DNA of 8,188 nt from Candidatus Aenigmatarchaeota archaeon. Lineage in GTDB: Archaea; Aenigmatarchaeota; Aenigmatarchaeia; GW2011-AR5. Below, piece by piece: positions 1 through 4,459 of this stretch (its first letter is position 1; the number at the start of each line of letters is the position of its first letter). The stretch lies in assembly GCA_016198625.1 (NCBI GenBank), contig JACQIH010000059.1, positions 1 to 8,188 of the forward strand, written 5' to 3'. Under the pieces are notes generated by a model. The model had not been told where the DNA came from. It saw nothing but the letters and a program-made list of their open reading frames with translations, and made no database searches. Both the position numbers and the translations under genes were made by a program.

Positions 1-633
1 AGCGGCAACCCGCAAAAAATCAATGCCGAGATAGCCGCGGTAATGGACGCCACGGCAAATGTCAACAGCTCTAAGTTGGTGTTTTACACGCAGCCGCCCG
101 GAACTGCTGGTGGAGCTCCTACAGAAAGGATGAGGATAAACAGCACGGGCAGTGTCAGTATCGGTTCAGCAGACGCAGGCAAATACAAATTAAACGTGAA
201 CGGAGACGTAAACGCATCCGCTTACGTGACCAACGGGACTGACTACGGCGAGATATTCGAGAAACTGGATGCTGGAGAAAGCATAGAAGCCGGGGATATA
301 GTTGCCGTCGTGAGCAACAGAATCACGAAGCCGGAGAACTTGGGGAATACCGATGCAACGCTTTACATGGTCGCAACGGATACCGCGGGCGTCCTGGGAA
401 ATGCCGGGAAGCACGGGATCCCTGTCGCATTCGTAGGAAAGGTCGGCACGAAAGTTTCCGGGGCAGTGAGCGAAGGCGATTACATCCTTGCCGACGGCAC
501 AAGTACCGGCTACGCCAAAGCAAGGGACGACGTAACATTTGACGAGTTCAAGAAGAAGGTTATAGGGGTAGCTTTAGAAAGCAAGAACGATGGCGGGACA
601 AGAAGGATCCTCGTTGCCGTGGGCGTCAAATAA
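1..633 (+). CDS. C-terminal part of a tail-fibre-like / cell-surface protein (5' end outside window)
   Basis: The frame is open from base 1 with no stop, so the ATG at 43 is only an internal Met and the gene is cut by the left edge; 210 residues are visible. The first ~65 residues have the pattern of repetitive fibre proteins: a Pro/Gly-rich stretch, then ERMRINSTGSVSIG and KYKLNVNGDVNASAYV. Similar segments precede the C-terminal domain of phage tail fibres and many bacterial and archaeal surface proteins. The last ~140 residues, from DYGEIFEKLDAGESIEAGD, form a beta-rich domain with GIPVAFVGKVGTKVSG, SEGDYILADG and KKVIGVALES. This resembles the C-terminal Peptidase_G2-like or S74-like trimerisation/chaperone regions of fibre proteins; I infer this by pattern and cannot place catalytic residues. 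It probably acts outside the cell in adhesion, or belongs to an integrated virus. No viral gene is visible next to it. Confidence 0.7.
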   Translation, partial: SGNPQKINAEIAAVMDATANVNSSKLVFYTQPPGTAGGAPTERMRINSTGSVSIGSADAGKYKLNVNGDVNASAYVTNGTDYGEIFEKLDAGESIEAGDIVAVVSNRITKPENLGNTDATLYMVATDTAGVLGNAGKHGIPVAFVGKVGTKVSGAVSEGDYILADGTSTGYAKARDDVTFDEFKKKVIGVALESKNDGGTRRILVAVGVK

Positions 634-664
634 AGGCGCTGCTGAGGAGCGGGAACGGCGGGGA

Positions 665-677
665 GTAAGCACCTTAC
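665..677 (+). terminator. small hairpin after the fibre-like gene (weak terminator candidate)
   Basis: GTAAG-CAC-CTTAC forms a 5-bp stem with a 3-nt loop about 30 bases after the stop at 633. AT-rich sequence follows, but there is no uninterrupted T tract, so termination here is only a possibility. Confidence 0.2.
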
Positions 678-682
678 AACAC

Positions 683-736
683 ATTTAACTTATTAACTTT
701 AAATAACAGTTGTTAAATATAATTAACATATGTTAA
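683..736. promoter_or_regulatory. TTAAC/GTTAA half-site cluster, probable operator of the HEPN/MNT pair
   Basis: Within 54 bases TTAAC occurs at 685-689, 693-697 and 723-727, and its complement GTTAA at 712-716 and 732-736. Two inverted pairs stand out. ATTTAAC (683-689) pairs with GTTAAAT (712-718), flanking the TATA box. The perfect 14-bp palindrome TTAACATATGTTAA (723-736) contains the start codon at 730. A dimeric winged-helix protein bound here would block both the TATA box and the start of transcription. The gene just downstream has an N-terminal winged helix, so autoregulation is a natural inference. AT-rich sequence makes some TTAAC copies expected by chance; the palindrome over the start codon is the strongest element. 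Confidence 0.5.
698..705 (+). promoter_or_regulatory. TATA box (box A) of the wHTH-MNT gene; transcript probably leaderless
   Basis: TTTAAATA matches the archaeal box A consensus exactly. Its centre lies about 28 bases before the ATG at 730, so transcription should start at or within a few bases of the start codon. No Shine-Dalgarno sequence is present upstream (only taaatataattaacat), which fits a leaderless mRNA. Confidence 0.6.
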
Positions 737-1254
737 CTAAAAATAACGAACTCAGGGTTCTTAGGATATTCTTCGAGAGCCCGGAAAAGAAGTTCCATAT
801 AAGGGAAATAGCCCGCCTTACGAAGCTTTCCCCCCCAGGCGTCATGAAAATAGCCAAAAACCTTGCGCGCGAAGGCTTGCTTTTTTCTGAAAAGAGCAGG
901 GTTGTAAAGAACATATTCGCCTCCAAGTCAGAGAAATTCGTGCAGATGAAAAGGCTGTTCAATATTTATTCTCTTTACGGATGCGGGCTCGTTTCTTTCT
1001 TGAGGCAGCAGTACGAAGAGCCCGAGGCGATTGTCCTTTTCGGCAGCTATGCAAAGGGTGAAGACATTTCAAAAAGCGACATAGACATAGCGGTAATTAC
1101 AAGCAAAAACATGACTCTTGACCTGAAAAAGTTTGAGCCTCCTTTGAAAAGGAAAATAAACATACACGAAATAAAATTAAAGTATGCTGAAAAGCCTTTC
1201 TTGAATTCATTGGCAAACGGCACCGTTCTTTACGGATACCTGAAGGTGCTCTGA
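730..1254 (+). CDS. winged-helix + minimal nucleotidyltransferase (MNT) protein, antitoxin-like
   Basis: This 174-residue protein has two parts. Residues ~5-70 form a winged helix-turn-helix (ELRVLRIFFESPEKKFHIREIARLTKLSPPGVMKI), a DNA-binding fold. Residues ~95-170 are a DNA polymerase beta-type minimal nucleotidyltransferase with the motif GSYAKGEDISKSDIDIAV: G105-S106, then D117 and D119, the two metal-binding carboxylates. The position where MNT proteins usually carry a third carboxylate reads KINIHEI, with Asn144, so catalysis may be altered; placing that position by eye is uncertain. In studied HEPN/MNT pairs the MNT protein is the antitoxin and can AMPylate the HEPN partner. The stop overlaps the next gene's ATG by one base (TGATG), as expected for a coupled pair. 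The wHTH suggests it also controls its own promoter. ATG 730 is chosen because it fits the TATA spacing. Confidence 0.8.
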   Translation: MLTKNNELRVLRIFFESPEKKFHIREIARLTKLSPPGVMKIAKNLAREGLLFSEKSRVVKNIFASKSEKFVQMKRLFNIYSLYGCGLVSFLRQQYEEPEAIVLFGSYAKGEDISKSDIDIAVITSKNMTLDLKKFEPPLKRKINIHEIKLKYAEKPFLNSLANGTVLYGYLKVL

Positions 1255-1691
1255 TGATAGAAAGATTCCAGTTTTATCTTGACGAGAATCTTGCGAAGAA
1301 AGAATCTCCCGACAAAACAAAAGCAAAATCACTCATGGAAAAAGCTTTCCTGAGGATGAAATTCATAAAAAACCATGATATTGATGAGACGACATCAACT
1401 TTCATTTTCGAGGATATTTACGAATGCTTGAGAGAAGCGGCGCAATCATTAATGTCTTTGGAAGGATACAAACCCTATTCGCACGAAGCTGTAATTGCAT
1501 TTCTTAAGGAGTTTTACAGTTTTAGCGAGGACGAAATAGCAGCGTTCAACAGGTACAGGATATTAAGGAATAACTGTGTTTACAGGGCCGCAAAGGTTTC
1601 TCCTGCTGTGTGCAAAGAATCGCTGAAATTCCTGGAAAAGTTCTTGCCAAAGATAAGAAAAGAATTTGGTGAGAAATTTCGCGGAAAATAA
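1254..1691 (+). CDS. HEPN-domain protein, toxin-like partner of the MNT protein
   Basis: A 145-residue, mostly alpha-helical protein starts on the A of the upstream TGA, with AAGGTG (1243-1248) as Shine-Dalgarno five bases before the ATG. Its order, size and helical pattern (FIFEDIYECLREAAQSLMSLEGYKPYSHEAVIAFL, then a helix with RYRILRNNCVYR) match HEPN proteins encoded beside MNT proteins. Active HEPN ribonucleases carry R-x4-6-H near the C-terminus, often as RN-x3-H-x-Y. Here the motif reads R105-N106-N-C-V-Y110: Arg and Asn are kept, but Tyr stands where the His would be. Either this branch uses another residue, or RNase activity is weak or lost; variants with RN-x3-Y are, as far as I recall, not rare in archaea. 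Base composition is visibly more AT-rich than the minus-strand cluster, in keeping with a horizontally moved module. A Lys/Arg-rich tail ends the protein. Confidence 0.75.
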   Translation: MIERFQFYLDENLAKKESPDKTKAKSLMEKAFLRMKFIKNHDIDETTSTFIFEDIYECLREAAQSLMSLEGYKPYSHEAVIAFLKEFYSFSEDEIAAFNRYRILRNNCVYRAAKVSPAVCKESLKFLEKFLPKIRKEFGEKFRGK

Positions 1692-1700
1692 AAATAAAAT
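1685..1700 (-). terminator. T-rich tract ending the pilus-like cluster
   Basis: Read on the minus strand this is ATTTTATTTTTATTTT, starting about 39 bases after the FlaJ/TadC-like 2 stop (1739-1741). Archaeal polymerase commonly terminates on such oligo-T runs without a hairpin. It overlaps the last codons of the convergent HEPN gene, so the two transcripts would overlap at their 3' ends. No comparable T run is seen for the plus strand; 1711-1728 is only pyrimidine-rich. Confidence 0.5.
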
Positions 1701-1738
1701 GTCACCTAAATTCCTAGTTTCCCGTTCTTAACCAATCT

Positions 1739-2641
1739 TCACCCCACCAGCACGAAAGCGCTGTAGCCGAAGATTACCAGCACCAAAGCGTGCTTCATCC
1801 CTGCTATGACGGTGCCTTCCGACATCTTGCCTATGGCTATGCCCGCGAAGAATCCCTGGATGACAATCAGGTTGCGGAAAAGCTCGGAATAGACCTTGGA
1901 CAGCTCGGCTCCGCCTCCTTCCTGCAGCTGGAACGATGGGATGAGAAAAGTCGAAAGCCCTATCATGACGCCGAGGAACACGACGTAAATCAGGTAGCCG
2001 TTTATCATCTGGGAATAGACAGAGGCGGCTCGCTCCTTCTTTATGCGCTCGAGCTCGCGCACGGACTCGACGACGGCTTCCAGCACGGTGTCTATCGTGC
2101 CGCCGCTCCTGTGCGCCTCTATGATCGTCTGGACGGTCCTTTTCAGCGTGTCCGAGCCGATGCGCTCCGCGAAGTCCTTCAGCACTATGTCGAACGGGAT
2201 TCCCCAGGAAATCTTCGCGTTTATCTCGTGCACGTGCGGCGTCAGCGCGCTGTAGTAGTTGTTCGTGGTGGCGCGTATGGCCTGCGGCAGCGTCATGCCG
2301 GACTGTATGTTCCCGGTTATATCGCTCAGCCATTTCGGGAACACCTCCTCGATTTTTTTCACGTTCTTGTACTCGTTGTACTTCACGAATATGGGCACGC
2401 CGAGCGTGACGATCACGGCGATGAGATTTATCGTGGAGAAAATCTGCGGCTGCGCCGCGAAGAGCTGTATGTTCAGGTAAACCATGAACAGTCCTATGAA
2501 GCTGGTTATCAGGGTAAGCTCCTTGATGTCAGTTTTCTTGTCCAGGTTCAGCTTCTTCTCTTTCTTGAAGAATTTCTTCCAGTACTTTTCTATGAACGCT
2601 ATCCTGATTTTTTTCATGCGAATCAGTCCATTAAGCACCAT
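1739..2641 (-). CDS. FlaJ/TadC-like type IV filament platform protein 2
   Basis: This 300-residue integral membrane protein belongs to the GspF/TadC/FlaJ (T2SSF) family, the inner-membrane platform on which the assembly ATPase works. A basic N-terminus (KKFFKKEKKLNLDKK, ~22-36) precedes TM segments at ~41-63 and ~68-87. The cytoplasmic T2SSF domain follows at ~95-205, with VFPKWLSDITGNIQSGMTLP and ISWGIPFDIVLKDFAERIGS. Later TM segments lie at ~214-234, ~256-272 and ~281-299. It is about half the length of a fused archaellar FlaJ and is the second of two tandem copies. The start is unsure: ATG 2641 lacks a good Shine-Dalgarno, and Met9 (codon at 2617-2615) is equally plausible, perhaps reached by re-initiation from a small frame that ends at 2631. 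Confidence 0.85.
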   Translation of the reverse strand: MVLNGLIRMKKIRIAFIEKYWKKFFKKEKKLNLDKKTDIKELTLITSFIGLFMVYLNIQLFAAQPQIFSTINLIAVIVTLGVPIFVKYNEYKNVKKIEEVFPKWLSDITGNIQSGMTLPQAIRATTNNYYSALTPHVHEINAKISWGIPFDIVLKDFAERIGSDTLKRTVQTIIEAHRSGGTIDTVLEAVVESVRELERIKKERAASVYSQMINGYLIYVVFLGVMIGLSTFLIPSFQLQEGGGAELSKVYSELFRNLIVIQGFFAGIAIGKMSEGTVIAGMKHALVLVIFGYSAFVLVG

Positions 2642-2714
2642 AAAGATGGAAAAGCCATCCGGGATTCTTGCTTAATGATTCCCGGGGACTTTGCTTTGGT
2701 TTTGCTTCCATCTT
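2629..2714. repeat. nested inverted repeats between the two FlaJ/TadC-like genes
   Basis: The 91-base gap holds several inverted repeats. CATTAAGCA (2629-2637) pairs with TGCTTAATG (2669-2677), 9 bp perfect. AAGATGGA (2643-2650) pairs with TCCATCTT (2707-2714), 8 bp perfect. GATGG (2645-2649) pairs with CCATC (2655-2659) across five bases. CCGGGA (2659-2664) pairs with TCCCGG (2680-2685). They compete for the same bases, so only some can form at once. On the minus-strand RNA they would cover the start region of the downstream gene and could set the ratio of the two platform proteins. Confidence 0.5.
2631..2711 (-). CDS. possible 26-residue small protein or leader peptide between the platform genes
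   Basis: On the minus strand an ATG at 2711-2709 is preceded by GAGG eight bases upstream (GAGGAAAGTAAG-ATG), a better ribosome site than either start of the downstream FlaJ/TadC-like gene. It encodes MEAKPKQSPRESLSKNPGWL plus FHLYGA and stops at 2633-2631, overlapping the downstream gene's first codons by ~11 bases. It could be a leader peptide feeding ribosomes to Met9 of that gene, a free small protein, or chance. The overlapping inverted repeats argue for a regulatory reading. No homology is recognised. Confidence 0.25.
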   Translation of the reverse strand: MEAKPKQSPRESLSKNPGWLFHLYGA

Positions 2715-2732
2715 ACTTTCCTCTTTTATGGA

Positions 2733-3626
2733 TCAAATCTTCGGCTGCGTGTAGTGGATGAACATGATGAACAGGCTGTTCAGCAGCGGTATCAGCAGGT
2801 AGATGCCCAGCCGCATCGCCGTGGTTATGCTGAGCCCGCCGACGCTGCCGCCTATGAGCGACATGACGGAAAGTATGGACACGAAGAACAGGGGCGCGGC
2901 TATGAGCACCGCCGTGTAAAAGTCCGCGTACGTGCTGAGCGTCTGCAGGTATTTTTCTCTTTTCAGCTTGTAGTCGAACAGCGCATCCTTCCCGCTGTTT
3001 TCAAGATATCTCTTCAGGTCGCCGCCCGTTGTTATCGTCGAGATAATCCCGTACAGAAACTGGCGGAACTGCTCCGACGGCGTCCTGTCAGCCACGTTCC
3101 TTACCGCCGTGCCCACGTCCATGCCGAACGCGTCGATGTTGCGGACAATCCTCTTGAACTCGTTGCTGACTTCGCCGTATTCTTTCACGTCCATCAGCAG
3201 CTTGAATATTACGAAAGGCGGCACGCCGCTCGAGGATATGGCTGCCATGTGGTTGATGGCGAAAGGCATGTTGCCCTCTATGCTGCTCTTCTTCGACGAC
3301 AGCAGCTGGAAAGGATACGAGTATGAAACGAAGAGCACGGCGAAGAAAGCGGCGAGCCCTCCCACGAGCGCGGAAAGCGCTATCATCCAAAGCGGGACGT
3401 TGAACAGCGCCGAGAAGAGGAAGAAAACCCCCGCGAAAGCGGCGGCCCCCGCGGCGGAGGAATAGAAGACCATCTTGCCGATATAAACCTCGTAAAGTAT
3501 GCCGAGGTTCGACTTCAGGAGCTCCTCCTTGAGCGGCGACGTGTATCTGGACAGGTATCTCGCGCCTATCCTTCCGCATTTCTTTACCATGCTGTTGTAG
3601 AACTTGTCAAGGCTCATTTGCATCAT
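2733..3626 (-). CDS. FlaJ/TadC-like type IV filament platform protein 1
   Basis: This 297-residue T2SSF-family membrane protein is the first of the tandem pair. The N-terminal ~50 residues are soluble and basic, TM segments follow at ~53-75 and ~79-101, and the cytoplasmic T2SSF domain spans ~105-220 with EGNMPFAINHMAAISSSGVP, IDAFGMDVGTAVRNVADRTP and ISTITTGGDLKRYLENSGKD. TM segments at ~236-258 and ~272-291 end the protein. It should partner with the FlaI/TadA-like ATPase and with platform protein 2, either as a heterodimer or as two halves of one FlaJ-like unit. The start reads ATG-ATG-CAA-ATG. The GGATGAT sequence places a possible Shine-Dalgarno before the third Met (codon at 3617-3615), so the protein may start three residues later. 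It lies 80 bases after the KaiC-like stop. Confidence 0.87.
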   Translation of the reverse strand: MMQMSLDKFYNSMVKKCGRIGARYLSRYTSPLKEELLKSNLGILYEVYIGKMVFYSSAAGAAAFAGVFFLFSALFNVPLWMIALSALVGGLAAFFAVLFVSYSYPFQLLSSKKSSIEGNMPFAINHMAAISSSGVPPFVIFKLLMDVKEYGEVSNEFKRIVRNIDAFGMDVGTAVRNVADRTPSEQFRQFLYGIISTITTGGDLKRYLENSGKDALFDYKLKREKYLQTLSTYADFYTAVLIAAPLFFVSILSVMSLIGGSVGGLSITTAMRLGIYLLIPLLNSLFIMFIHYTQPKI

Positions 3627-3653
3627 CCGTTAAGCGATAGCGGTTGCTTTGAA

Positions 3654-3710
3654 CTATGCCGCCTTTCCGATTTTGAGTTTTTGATGAAACTTTTTTCTAA
3701 AAAGTTTCAT
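3654..3710 (-). CDS. possible 18-residue basic peptide overlapping the KaiC-like stop
   Basis: An ATG at 3710-3708 overlaps the KaiC-like TGA (3709-3707) in the ATGA arrangement typical of coupled genes, giving MKLFRKKFHQKLKIGKAA and a TAG at 3656-3654. The peptide is strongly basic. Its codons are largely those of the perfect hairpin at 3684-3710, so the frame may be a by-product of that structure. No homology is recognised. Confidence 0.15.
   Translation of the reverse strand: MKLFRKKFHQKLKIGKAA
3684..3710 (-). repeat. perfect 12-bp hairpin containing the KaiC-like stop codon
   Basis: ATGAAACTTTTT (3684-3695) and AAAAAGTTTCAT (3699-3710) are exact inverted copies with a 3-base loop, the longest perfect stem I found in the window. 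The stop codon of the KaiC-like gene (3709-3707) lies inside the stem. On the minus strand it is followed by CAAAAACTC, not by a U run, so it is a poor terminator for its own operon. mRNA processing, partial attenuation before the platform genes or 3'-end protection are possible roles. Confidence 0.65.
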
Positions 3711-4366
3711 TTGTAGGTATGCGCCGACACGGATATGCCGTCGTCGGTGATGTCGTAGGCGTGCAGCTTCCTGCTGTGCTTCGTGAGGCGCATCTTCCAT
3801 ATCGTCAGCACGCGCCGGTATTCGCCGTCGATGAACTTGTTGCTGAGCAGGATCACTCCGTCGGTCAGGAACTCCTCGACGCCGTACCTCGAAAGCGCGT
3901 CTCCGGAGACCTCGGAAACTACTAGCGCGGTGCATCCGTTCTTCCTCAGCACGCTGCTTATCTGCAGTATCATCCTCCTTATGTCCGCCGGGTCGCGGAG
4001 GTAGGCTCCCAGGGACGACACAGAGTCTATGACGACCCTCGTCGCCCCTATCTCCCGTATGTTGTTCTCTATGACCTCGAGTATGTCCTCGATCTTGAAC
4101 GGGTCGTACTTCAGGAACCTTATCCTGTCCTCTTCGACGAGCGGCTCCACGGGCCATCCGAAGTGTTTTGCAATGAGAACGAGCTGGGGGATTTCCTGCT
4201 CGAAGCTGACGAAAATGCCCGGCTCCTTCGAGTTCAGCAGGAACTGCAGGCCGAACACGGTCTTTCCCGCGCCCGAAACGCCGCTTAGCAGGATGATGTC
4301 GCCCTCGGGAAGCCCGCCGCCGACCAGCGCGTCAAGCCCTTTCACGCCCGTCGAAACTCTTTGCAT
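3707..4366 (-). CDS. single-domain KaiC/RadA-superfamily ATPase (FlaH-position protein)
   Basis: This 219-residue protein starts with the KaiC-family signature TGVKGLDALVGGGLPEGD. It has Walker A GVSGAGKT (residues 29-36) and Walker B RVVIDS with Asp114. After the second strand it reads FVSFEQEIPQL, where KaiC-type enzymes usually have two adjacent acidic residues (EE); here Glu56 is followed by Gln57. It is one domain, the size of archaellar FlaH, which binds ATP beside FlaI and FlaJ. The sequence looks closer to generic archaeal KaiC-like proteins than to true FlaH, so calling it a motor regulator rests on its position between the ATPase and the platform genes. GGTGGT lies 6 bases before the ATG at 4366 and supports this start. 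The 93-base gap to the upstream gene shows no clear promoter. Its stop lies in a perfect hairpin. Confidence 0.85.
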   Translation of the reverse strand: MQRVSTGVKGLDALVGGGLPEGDIILLSGVSGAGKTVFGLQFLLNSKEPGIFVSFEQEIPQLVLIAKHFGWPVEPLVEEDRIRFLKYDPFKIEDILEVIENNIREIGATRVVIDSVSSLGAYLRDPADIRRMILQISSVLRKNGCTALVVSEVSGDALSRYGVEEFLTDGVILLSNKFIDGEYRRVLTIWKMRLTKHSRKLHAYDITDDGISVSAHTYK

Positions 4367-4459
4367 AAATTACCACCGGAAAAATCAAGGTCGGAAGCGG
4401 CGAATCCTGCTGTCATGCAATTCCCTTTTCATCCTGGCACTGGCTTCTTTCGTATTCTG

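Noticed and set aside
634..1691. Insertion sequence carrying the HEPN/MNT pair
   Set aside because: No transposase, no terminal inverted repeats and no flanking target duplication could be seen. The TTAAC repeats are clustered at one side only and fit an operator.
1790..2761. Long plus-strand open frame (323 codons) opposite the FlaJ/TadC-like 2 gene
   Set aside because: It is antisense to a clear T2SSF-family gene. Its protein is rich in His, Arg, Tyr and Val with no recognisable domain, as expected from reading the opposite strand of GC-biased codons.
2691..3326. Plus-strand open frame (211 codons) opposite the FlaJ/TadC-like 1 gene
   Set aside because: Antisense shadow of a well-supported membrane protein; low-complexity composition and no motif.
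4367..4459. Small frames in the gap between the assembly ATPase and the KaiC-like gene (15 and 24 codons)
   Set aside because: No ribosome site, no coupling overlap and no inverted repeats support them. The gap otherwise shows only the GGTGGT ribosome site of the KaiC-like gene.
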